Assembly (NCBI GenBank): GCA_051646185.1 | Contig: JBOFCS010000032.1 | Coordinates: 1-11,003, forward strand | Reading direction: 5' to 3' | Length of the DNA: 11,003 nucleotides | DNA from: JBOFCS01 sp051646185 | GTDB lineage: Bacteria; Actinomycetota; Actinomycetes; Mycobacteriales; Mycobacteriaceae | In this document: positions 1 to 5,666 of the stretch, in pieces | Layout of the letters: the number at the start of each line of letters is the position of its first letter | How positions within the stretch are numbered: the stretch's first letter is position 1 | Translations under genes and position numbers: made by a program | Notes under the pieces: generated by a model | Told to the model about the DNA's origin: nothing | Databases searched by the model: none | What the model saw: the letters and a program-made list of their open reading frames with translations, nothing else

Positions 1-121
1 GTATCTCCATCTTCATTGACTCAAGAAGGACCAAAGTATCACCTTCAACCACCGAGTCCCCTTCCTGAACTACCACCTCAAGCACACTTGCAACCATCTC
101 TGCACGCACATCTTCAGCCAT
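1..121 (-). CDS. Biotin/lipoyl-attachment carrier protein, TB7.3-like (C-terminus cut by window edge)
   Basis: Small biotinyl/lipoyl-domain protein whose lysine is the expected attachment site for biotin or lipoate. Seen: 40 codons from an ATG at 121-119, beginning MAEDVRAEMVASVLEVVV and containing the ESMKMEI turn, with the modifiable lysine at residue 37. The reading frame is open at the left edge. The family is about 70 residues, so roughly the second half is missing. An AAAGG-type ribosome-binding site lies about 7 bases upstream of the ATG. The N-terminus resembles M. tuberculosis TB7.3 (Rv3221c), which is also next to rshA-sigH. Its partner enzyme in the cell is not known from this sequence. 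It is divergent from the bL37 gene. Identification of the domain is firm; whether biotin or lipoate is attached is inferred from the family. Confidence 0.93.
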   Translation of the reverse strand, partial: MAEDVRAEMVASVLEVVVQEGDSVVEGDTLVLLESMKMEI

Positions 122-152
122 CAGGCACCTTTTCTTTATGACCAACAAGAGT

Positions 153-180
153 CTGATACGTCATCAGTGGGACCTGCCAA
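153..180 (-). promoter_or_regulatory. Possible promoter of the TB7.3-like gene
   Basis: On the minus strand TTGGCA (180-175) and TATCAG (158-153) are separated by 16 bases, and the start codon is about 32 bases further on. The -35 is close to consensus but the -10 is poor, so this is only a candidate. Confidence 0.25.
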
Positions 181-260
181 TAGAACCACAGTCACATCGG
201 CATGAAACACTGGACAGGCGCGTCGCCAGAACTAGCGACCGAAGATCGAAGGAGTTACTG

Positions 261-335
261 ATGGGTAAGCGAGGCCGCAAGAAGCGTAGTCGCAAGAAAA
301 ATGCAGCTAACCACGGCAAGCGTCCAAATAGCTGA
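261..335 (+). CDS. Ribosomal protein bL37 (24 residues)
   Basis: Tiny, very basic protein starting MGKRGRKKRSRKKN and ending ANHGKRPNS. This pattern (KRGRKKR, then ANHGKRPN at the C-terminus) is that of bL37, the actinobacterial large-subunit protein seen in mycobacterial ribosome structures, where it binds 23S rRNA. The start is set by length (24 residues, as in the family) and by a strong AAGGAG ribosome-binding site at 249-254, 6 bases before the ATG. The same frame is open upstream to an ATG at 138, but that extension has no comparable ribosome-binding site and no family support. A strong hairpin terminator follows 12 bases after the stop, so it is probably a single-gene transcript. Genes this short are often missed by automatic annotation. 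Confidence 0.9.
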   Translation: MGKRGRKKRSRKKNAANHGKRPNS

Positions 336-347
336 CAAGCACTCAGT

Positions 348-395
348 GCATAGAAAGGGGCACCACAGCAGCGGCTGCGGTGCCCCTTTCTATGC
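348..395. terminator. Bidirectional hairpin terminator between bL37 and rshA
   Basis: A perfect 17-bp stem (348-364 with 379-395) around a 14-base loop. Each arm carries a run related to AAAGGGG/CCCCTTT. The loop itself can pair weakly (GCAGC with GCTGC). It lies between the converging ends of the bL37 gene (+) and rshA (-) and can serve both. No long T-tract follows, which is common for actinobacterial terminators. Confidence 0.85.
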
Positions 396-412
396 CAGGC
401 CAATACCCCGCT

Positions 413-736
413 CTAGTTGAAAGTTTCTCCAATAATCAAGGTACTGCGGATTTCGATGGTGAGTCGTTCACGTAGACCTTCCGGAGCTTGTTCCCCACCA
501 CACTTACGGCTGATCAGATGTTTAATTTTTTCTTCGAGACCGTAAGACTCAAAACATGGACCACAGTTTTCCATATGCCTTTGCAACCGTGCACGACTAT
601 GCTCATCACATTCGTTATCCAACATCAGCCACACATCTGCAAGTACAGCCGAACAGTCCAGCTGAATTACTTCACTTTCGATGTCAGACAGATGTCCAGC
701 ATCGTCAGCCTGTCCATCATCCATGTAATTAGTCAC
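413..736 (-). CDS. rshA: Zinc-associated anti-sigma factor RshA
   Basis: Redox-sensitive anti-sigma factor that holds SigH inactive in reducing conditions and releases it when its thiols are oxidised. Seen: 107 residues with the ZAS motif H54-x3-C58-x2-C61 (RHMENCGPC), further cysteines at 28, 43 and 79, and the conserved stretches ADVWLMLDNEC, YGLEEKIKHLI and APEGLRERL found in M. tuberculosis RshA. The chosen GTG start overlaps the sigH stop by 4 bases (GTGA), a classic sign of translational coupling. An ATG at 724 would give a protein 4 residues shorter. A GAGG ribosome-binding site lies about 8 bases before the GTG inside sigH. Both genes should be one transcript, so the sigma factor and its inhibitor are made together. 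Confidence 0.95.
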   Translation of the reverse strand: MTNYMDDGQADDAGHLSDIESEVIQLDCSAVLADVWLMLDNECDEHSRARLQRHMENCGPCFESYGLEEKIKHLISRKCGGEQAPEGLRERLTIEIRSTLIIGETFN

Positions 737-1512
737 AACGCTGCCTCTTCCTCGCCAGCACGGGTACGCATCGATCCGGTGGGATCATCACTAATAAGCG
801 CAGCATCGACCAAACCACGATGGTTAAAACCACGATCCCTCGCTACTTCAGCCAACATTCCTCGAAGCAGTTTTCGTCCCCGATGCAAACGCGACATCAC
901 AGTTCCAATCGGGGTGCCCATAATTTCAGCGATCTCTTTATAAGGGAACCCTTCAACATCTGCGTAATACACCGCCATCCGAAATTCTTCTGGAAGTTCC
1001 TGTAACGCCTGTTTTATATCGTCATCCGGCAACGCATCCAGTGCTTCAACCTCCGCCGAACGAAGGCCAGCCGAGGTGTGTTCAGCCGTTGCGGCTAATT
1101 GCCAATCAGAAATCTCATCGGTCGGATACTGTGCAGGCTGACGCTGTTTTTTACGATAACCATTGATATAGGTATTTGTCAGAATTCGATACAACCAGGC
1201 TTTTAAGTTGGTGCCTTCCTGAAAACTCCGAAAGGCCGTGAATGCCTTGATGAAGGTTTCTTGCACTAAATCCTCAGCATCAGCGGGGTTGCGTGTCATC
1301 CGCAGCGCAGCCCCGTAGAGCTGATCGATCATCGGGAGCGCATCTCGTTCAAAACGAGTCGCTAACTCATTCTGAGCTTCGACTGGACTGACCGTCGTCT
1401 TGCTGGTTTCGGTCACGATAACCCCTTCGCTTGCGATAGGGGTTAAGACTAACTGCAACCGCTTATGCACGGAACCGCATATGGCTGATTTTGTACTTAC
1501 CAGACCTGTCAC
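733..1512 (-). CDS. sigH: ECF sigma factor SigH/SigR (thiol and heat stress), two possible starts
   Basis: Group IV sigma factor directing RNA polymerase to thioredoxin-system and other oxidative-stress genes; partner and target of RshA. Seen: sigma-2 region about residues 53-125 (ARFERDALPMIDQLYGAALR-like core, NPADAEDLVQETF, NLKAWLYRILTNTYINGYRKK) and sigma-4 about 165-220 (LPEEFRMAVYYADVEGFPYKEIAEIMGTPIGTVMSRLHRGR in part). The match to M. tuberculosis SigH is close. The C-terminal ~30 residues (from 230) are an acidic tail beyond the usual end. Two starts fit: GTG at 1512 with AGGAG 8 bases upstream (259 residues), and GTG at 1416 with AAGGGG about 5 bases upstream (227 residues, nearer the usual length). 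I list the longer because its ribosome-binding site is stronger and free of structure. rshA follows with a 4-base overlap. A SigH-type promoter at 1625-1651 implies autoregulation. Confidence 0.95.
   Translation of the reverse strand: MTGLVSTKSAICGSVHKRLQLVLTPIASEGVIVTETSKTTVSPVEAQNELATRFERDALPMIDQLYGAALRMTRNPADAEDLVQETFIKAFTAFRSFQEGTNLKAWLYRILTNTYINGYRKKQRQPAQYPTDEISDWQLAATAEHTSAGLRSAEVEALDALPDDDIKQALQELPEEFRMAVYYADVEGFPYKEIAEIMGTPIGTVMSRLHRGRKLLRGMLAEVARDRGFNHRGLVDAALISDDPTGSMRTRAGEEEAAL
1420..1444 (-). promoter_or_regulatory. mRNA hairpin covering the ribosome-binding site of the internal sigH start
   Basis: On the sigH message, AACCCCT pairs with AGGGGTT and an inner TCGC pairs with GCGA, with one bulged base and a 2-4 base loop: about 10-11 base pairs in 25 bases. 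The right arm holds the AAGGGG ribosome-binding site of the GTG at 1416, and the hairpin ends 3 bases before that GTG. Pairing is seen directly; an effect on translation is inferred. Confidence 0.6.
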
Positions 1513-1624
1513 TGCACTTTCTCCTGCCGTGCATCAGGTCGCACATTCCTCGACACTGCCGATCCTTAAATGTTCGTCTTGTCTTGCTTCCACGGAGTCA
1601 GACGTGACTCTTCTGATTCTTCTC

Positions 1625-1651
1625 AACACCACACCCTGAAACTATGTTCCC
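1625..1651 (-). promoter_or_regulatory. SigH-type promoter of sigH
   Basis: On the minus strand GGGAACA (1651-1645) is followed by 17 bases and GTT (1627-1625). This fits the SigH/SigR promoter pattern GGGAAYA-N16/17-cGTT, with T in place of the c. A second GGGAACA lies 10 bases further upstream (1661-1655) without a matching GTT. The site is 113 bases before the upstream GTG start and about 209 before the internal one. Confidence 0.75.
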
Positions 1652-1696
1652 TGGTGTTCCCTTGGCATCGGATATGCAAGTTGCCAATAACATCCA

Positions 1697-1726
1697 TTGA
1701 CATACTGACCAGTACCCAACTAGCAG
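1697..1726 (+). promoter_or_regulatory. Possible promoter of the lipase-like gene
   Basis: A perfect TTGACA (1697-1702) is followed after 18 bases by TAGCAG (1721-1726), a weak -10. Transcription would start near 1733, directly in front of the dyad at 1737-1773 and leaving a leader of over 200 bases. It is a candidate only. Confidence 0.3.
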
Positions 1727-1736
1727 TTAATAAAAG

Positions 1737-1773
1737 GTGTAGTTAAGGTATCAATTTGATAACAGATCTACAC
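1737..1773. promoter_or_regulatory. 37-base operator-like dyad
   Basis: Two nested inverted repeats share one centre at 1755: inner TATCAA-T-TTGATA (1749-1761) and outer GTGTAG (1737-1742) with CTACAC (1768-1773). Exactly 6 mostly unpaired bases lie between inner and outer arms on each side. The equal spacing suggests a protein-binding site rather than an RNA hairpin, and no T-run follows. The regulator is unknown. Confidence 0.45.
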
Positions 1774-1957
1774 ACGCTCTGTCACCTGCCGGACATCGCC
1801 AACCCTAAGGACCTCATTCATGAGCACGCTTGCACATACTTCTACCTTTCAACGAGGTGCTTAATGACCATATCCAGCAGAACACTAAGCATCGTGTGAC
1901 AAGTCAAATTCCACAGTTCTTGGGAAGCCTTGTTGCCGCAACATCAGTGAGGATCAG

Positions 1958-3298
1958 ATGAATACATCAACAATTATTAAAAAACTGAGCTTAACAGCTC
2001 TTAGCTGCACAGTTGCTGCAGTAGCTTTGGCCAGCACCGCCGGAGTAGTTATTGCCGATACTCCAGCTGTTCCACCAGGCGATGTTTTTAACCCTTTTAT
2101 GGCTGAGTCATTCGGAACAGCGCAGATTGCTTCTATCGATCAGATTAATGCCCCCCTGTCCAACAATGATCCATTTTATGACGAGCCGGAAATCGCGGCA
2201 GACACAGCACCTGGAACACTTCTCAAAGTCTTGCCAGTAGCAATTCAGGTTGTGGGAATCCGACCACAAACAATTGACGCCTACAAGATCATGCACACAT
2301 TTACTAACCTGACCACAAACACTATCGACATTTCCACCGGGCTCATCATGGTACCCAAAGATGAAAGATCTAACGCTGAGCGCGGAATCGTTGGGTACGA
2401 TGAAGCCATAGATAGCGTTGGCTCCTACTGTGGCGCTTCAACACAGTGGACCGGCGGTGACCAGATGGACGGCGCACTCTACTCTGCCTTAGGTCCAGCG
2501 GTAATGATGTTCGAACGTGGCCTAGCCATCGTCATGACCGACGTGGGCAATGATGGAAGCAAGGAACGTCGGCCATTCTCTGCATTAGATTTCTCGGCCC
2601 CAGCCTCTCTTGACATGCTCCGAGCAGCCCTGCAAGTCAAGGAAATTGGATTTTCACCCACCGCTCCGATCGGTTTATTTGGAATTGCCGGGGGTGGATC
2701 AATCGCTGCTCGAGCCGCAGAAATTCAGAGTGAATACGCGCCGGAGTTAAATATCAAAGGCACTGTCCTTGAGGGTATGGCCGTGGACCCAGCCAATATG
2801 GAACGGGTTTCCGATGGCGGCGTAGGCGCAGGCTTTGCTTTTGCAAATATTCTGGGGCTTGCCCCCGCCTATCCGGAAATGGAAGTGGAACAACACCTTA
2901 GCCCACTTGGCAGGCAAGTTGCCGACTACTACAACACACAATGCCAAACCCCGGCGTATTTCACTATGCCATTCGTCCCACTCGGCTTACTTTTTGATTC
3001 TCCAATACCGTCAGAGATTCCTAGTTTTGCCGCTGTCTATGAAAAAAATCGTTTAGGGGCAAAAGCCCCCAAAGCTCCGGTAATGATCAGCTCCTGCGAT
3101 GGACCTGGCCCGATGTCTCTGGTCCCGGCCGAGGACGCTGCGAATTTGGCGGAGTTCTACAGCACCTCTGGAACTGAGGTCACCTATGAGCCAACACCTT
3201 GTAGCGCCGAAGCAATGCTGACGAACCTCTACAAATGGGGCACAGACCTTTTTGGTATGCAGACCATTGATTGGCTTACCGAAAAAATTATGAGCTAA
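1958..3298 (+). CDS. Secreted lipase-fold protein with lost catalytic residues
   Basis: Resembles the secretory lipases (LIP family, alpha/beta hydrolase fold), which normally cleave ester lipids outside the cell. Seen: 446 residues; a Sec signal peptide (KK at 8-9, hydrophobic 10-32, likely cut after VIA, residue 33); FERGLAIVMTDVG (186-197) matching the family's core strand; and the nucleophile elbow region IGLFGIAGGGSIAARAAE (238-255) followed by YAPELNIKG. In active members the elbow reads GxSxG; here it is G242-I-A244-G-G, so Ala244 replaces the serine. No histidine occurs in the C-terminal segment where the family has one (after 313 there is none). Cysteines 158, 329, 380 and 415 could form disulfides. 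GAGG lies 6 bases before the ATG. A strong hairpin follows, so it is monocistronic. A binding or non-enzymatic role is inferred; family assignment is by motif memory. Confidence 0.85.
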   Translation: MNTSTIIKKLSLTALSCTVAAVALASTAGVVIADTPAVPPGDVFNPFMAESFGTAQIASIDQINAPLSNNDPFYDEPEIAADTAPGTLLKVLPVAIQVVGIRPQTIDAYKIMHTFTNLTTNTIDISTGLIMVPKDERSNAERGIVGYDEAIDSVGSYCGASTQWTGGDQMDGALYSALGPAVMMFERGLAIVMTDVGNDGSKERRPFSALDFSAPASLDMLRAALQVKEIGFSPTAPIGLFGIAGGGSIAARAAEIQSEYAPELNIKGTVLEGMAVDPANMERVSDGGVGAGFAFANILGLAPAYPEMEVEQHLSPLGRQVADYYNTQCQTPAYFTMPFVPLGLLFDSPIPSEIPSFAAVYEKNRLGAKAPKAPVMISSCDGPGPMSLVPAEDAANLAEFYSTSGTEVTYEPTPCSAEAMLTNLYKWGTDLFGMQTIDWLTEKIMS

Positions 3299-3343
3299 CT
3301 GTGTTTGGGGGTGCCTGACTCACAGGTACCCCCAAACACAGTT
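3297..3343 (+). terminator. Terminator after the lipase-like gene
   Basis: A 21-bp stem (3297-3317 with 3323-3343) with one G-T pair and a 5-base loop, starting inside the TAA stop codon. The stem includes a GGGGG/CCCCC block. There is no T-tract behind it. It separates this gene from aroA 29 bases further on. Confidence 0.85.
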
Positions 3344-3372
3344 CCAGCTACAGCTACAGCAAAGATAGGGGC

Positions 3373-4662
3373 ATGTGGATCGCCCCGGTAGCCAATAGAC
3401 CTGTTTGTGGCACAGTTGTACTACCTGGTTCTAAATCACAGACTAATCGCGCCCTGATCCTGGCCGCCTTGACCTCAGGCACCTCAACAATTACCGGCGC
3501 CCTACGCAGTCGCGATACAAACTTGATGATCGATGCACTTGGCGCCTTGGGTATCAGTGTCACTGGCACTGGCACCACGGTCATCGTTACAGGCGGCACT
3601 CTAGCGACAGATTCCGCGGCCCACATCGATTGTGGTTTAGCTGGTACTGTAATGCGCTTTATCCCGCCTCTTGCTGCACTAGCCCAAGGATCGGTGCATA
3701 TTGACGGGGATGAGCAAGCACGCACCCGCCCTATGTCGACAATGCTGAACGCCCTACACGAACTTGGCATTCGCATTGAAGGAAATTCCCTGCCTTTTAC
3801 TGTGTACGGTTCAACTGCAGCTGTAGGCGGTACAGTCCAGATTGATGCCTCCCGTTCTTCTCAATTTGTCTCAGGGTTACTGCTTTCCGCACCTGGTTTT
3901 TCAAAAGGCATCACGGTTATCCATAAGGGAAAACCTGTTCCTTCACTCCCCCATATAGAGATGACAGTAGATATGCTGCGCGCTGCTGGAGCTCAGGTTA
4001 ATAATTCTTCATCAAATATCTGGCAAGTATCCCCTGGGCAACTCCAACCTGTTGACTGGGTCATCGAACCGGATCTCTCCAATGCCACCCCCTTCTTAGC
4101 GGCAGCTGCTGCCACTGGGGGATCAGTGAGCGTACCACTATGGCCTGCGACAACAACTCAAGCCGGTGATGCTATACGCGGAATTTTAGAAAAAATGGGT
4201 TGCACAGTAATGCTTAAAGATTCACTACTGACAGTCTCTGGATCAAAAAACTTATTAGGAATTGACATCAATTTACGAGAAATTGGCGAATTAACTCCAA
4301 CGGTAGCCGCCTTAGCAGCCTTAGCCACTACCCCTTCTCATTTATCTGGAATTGAACACCTCCGTGGACATGAAACTGATAGGCTTGCAGCACTTTCAAC
4401 AGAAATTAATGCCCTAGGCGGCAATTGCACTGAAACAGATGATGGCCTTATCATCACTCCCGCCACACTGCACGGCGGACACTGGCATTCCTATGCAGAT
4501 CACCGAATGGCAACTGCCGGAGCCATTTTAGGGTTACGAGTACCTCAACTACAAGTTGATGATATCGCTACTACAGAAAAAACCCTGCCAGGTTTTGAAA
4601 ATCTTTGGGAAAAATTACTTGCACATAAAGAGTGTCACCAGAAAGCCGAGGAAATGCTCTGA
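3373..4662 (+). CDS. aroA: 3-phosphoshikimate 1-carboxyvinyltransferase (EPSP synthase)
   Basis: Sixth step of the shikimate pathway: joins phosphoenolpyruvate to shikimate-3-phosphate to give EPSP, the precursor of chorismate; cytosolic. Seen: 429 residues, normal length, with LPGSKSQTNRA (17-27; Lys21, Ser22 and Arg26 bind substrate), ALRSRDT (43-49), CGLAGTVMRF (87-96), DEQARTRPM (113-121), SSQFVSGLLLS (162-172), GELTPTVAALAAL (305-317), RGHETDRLAAL (331-341), YADHRMA (374-380) and EKTLPGF (402-408). Glu306 stands where many homologues have the catalytic Asp, as in other actinobacteria. The ATG at 3373 has AGGGG only one base upstream, which is too close for normal use, so initiation may be weak or nearly leaderless; no better start exists. 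A CAGCTA hexamer is repeated just upstream (3345-3360). rsgA overlaps its end. Confidence 0.97.
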   Translation: MWIAPVANRPVCGTVVLPGSKSQTNRALILAALTSGTSTITGALRSRDTNLMIDALGALGISVTGTGTTVIVTGGTLATDSAAHIDCGLAGTVMRFIPPLAALAQGSVHIDGDEQARTRPMSTMLNALHELGIRIEGNSLPFTVYGSTAAVGGTVQIDASRSSQFVSGLLLSAPGFSKGITVIHKGKPVPSLPHIEMTVDMLRAAGAQVNNSSSNIWQVSPGQLQPVDWVIEPDLSNATPFLAAAAATGGSVSVPLWPATTTQAGDAIRGILEKMGCTVMLKDSLLTVSGSKNLLGIDINLREIGELTPTVAALAALATTPSHLSGIEHLRGHETDRLAALSTEINALGGNCTETDDGLIITPATLHGGHWHSYADHRMATAGAILGLRVPQLQVDDIATTEKTLPGFENLWEKLLAHKECHQKAEEML

Positions 4663-5666
4663 GCTCACGTTATTACGATGAGTCTGATGCACGCATCAGA
4701 CCAGGAAAAGGGACCCGGCCTCGCACAAAAATACGGCCGGAACATCTTGATGCACAGTCTGCCATGGTAGTGACCGTAGACCGTGGACGGTGGGGTTGCG
4801 TTCTGAACAACAATCCAGCGCAACTTTTAGTGAGCATGCGGGCTCGCGAATTAGGCCGTACCCCCATTGTTGTTGGCGATCAAGTCAGTGTTGTTGGCGA
4901 TCTTTCCGGAACTCCTGACACATTGGCACGTATCGTTCGGGTAGCCGAACGCCAAAGTGTATTGCGCAGAACTGCTGATGACACCGATCCTTACGAACGG
5001 ATTGTAGTAGCTAATGCCGAACAACTCTTAATCGTAGTTGCACTTGCAGACCCCCCACCGCGTACCGGTTTTGTTGAACGCGCCCTGGTTGCAGCTTATG
5101 TAGGTGGACTTAAACCTATCCTCTGTCTAACAAAAAGCGATCTGGCCGATCCTACTGAATTTACTGCCGCGTTTTCCGACCTTGATGTCCCCGTAGTGAA
5201 TGCAGGGCAAAAAGATTCACTCGGCATACTTACCCAAATACTCGGTAATAAAGTCACCGCACTGATCGGACATTCTGGGGTAGGAAAATCAACTATGGTC
5301 AATCGACTTGTTCCTCAAGCAGATAGAGCAACCGGTGCAGTCTCTGGAGTTGGCAAGGGGCGCCATACCTCAACTCAATCCATTGCACTGCCTCTGCCCT
5401 CTGGCGGATGGGTCATTGATACACCTGGAATACGTTCCTTTGGTCTTGCCCATATCTGCCCTGAAGACGTAGTACTCGCCTTCACTGACCTTGCTGCCGC
5501 CATTGAAAACTGCCCTCGCGGATGCACTCATTTGGGGGCGCCAGCCGATCCTGAATGCGCTTTAGATGGCCTCACTGATCAAGCGGCGCGTCGCGCTACA
5601 GCAGTGCGACAGTTGCTTATTGCTATTAGCTCCAACGATTCCTGGCAACAGAATAATGCACACTAG
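4632..5666 (+). CDS. rsgA: Ribosome small-subunit GTPase RsgA
   Basis: Circularly permuted GTPase that checks late maturation of the 30S subunit. Seen: N-terminal OB-fold region (about 45-110), then G motifs in permuted order, TKSD (about 168), GHSGVGKST (about 214-222) and DTPGIRSFG (about 263), then a C-terminal zinc-binding region ENCPRGCTHLGAPADPEC with the Cys, Cys, His and Cys ligands. The strand and order aroA-rsgA are as in M. tuberculosis (Rv3227-Rv3228). Start: GTG at 4632 is the longest conventional choice and is listed, overlapping aroA by 31 bases, but it has a poor ribosome-binding site. A CTG at 4659 has GAGGA 6 bases upstream, overlaps the aroA stop as CTGA, and gives an N-terminus (SSRYYDESD) of the same length as the M. 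tuberculosis protein. It may be the true start. Confidence 0.97.
   Translation: MSPESRGNALSSRYYDESDARIRPGKGTRPRTKIRPEHLDAQSAMVVTVDRGRWGCVLNNNPAQLLVSMRARELGRTPIVVGDQVSVVGDLSGTPDTLARIVRVAERQSVLRRTADDTDPYERIVVANAEQLLIVVALADPPPRTGFVERALVAAYVGGLKPILCLTKSDLADPTEFTAAFSDLDVPVVNAGQKDSLGILTQILGNKVTALIGHSGVGKSTMVNRLVPQADRATGAVSGVGKGRHTSTQSIALPLPSGGWVIDTPGIRSFGLAHICPEDVVLAFTDLAAAIENCPRGCTHLGAPADPECALDGLTDQAARRATAVRQLLIAISSNDSWQQNNAH

Larger units (their letters stand above)
1652..1957. other. Non-coding stretch upstream of the lipase-like gene
   Basis: No convincing gene. It contains a possible -35/-10 pair (1697-1726), a 37-base symmetrical dyad (1737-1773), two tiny open frames (1820-1864 and 1864-1899, 14 and 11 codons, joined as TAATG) and a perfect TGTTGC-C-GCAACA dyad at 1931-1943, just before the ribosome-binding site of the next gene. 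The tiny frames are too short to support as genes. Confidence 0.6.

Noticed and set aside
138..335. 65-codon frame containing the bL37 gene
   Set aside because: Only the last 24 codons match the family, and the strong ribosome-binding site is directly before the ATG at 261.
488..943. 151-codon frame on the plus strand
   Set aside because: Antisense shadow of rshA and sigH.
1820..1899. Two tiny frames (14 and 11 codons) joined as TAATG upstream of the lipase-like gene
   Set aside because: Too short, with no recognisable regulatory residues or attenuator structure; weak ribosome-binding sites. Possible leader peptides but not supported.
1988..2011. Possible lipobox at Cys17 of the lipase-like protein
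   Set aside because: The sequence before it (TALSC) is not a good lipobox and the hydrophobic stretch runs on past it to a normal AxA-like cut near residue 33.
3345..3360. CAGCTA repeated 2.7 times before aroA
   Set aside because: Too short to call a repeat element; probably chance or slippage.
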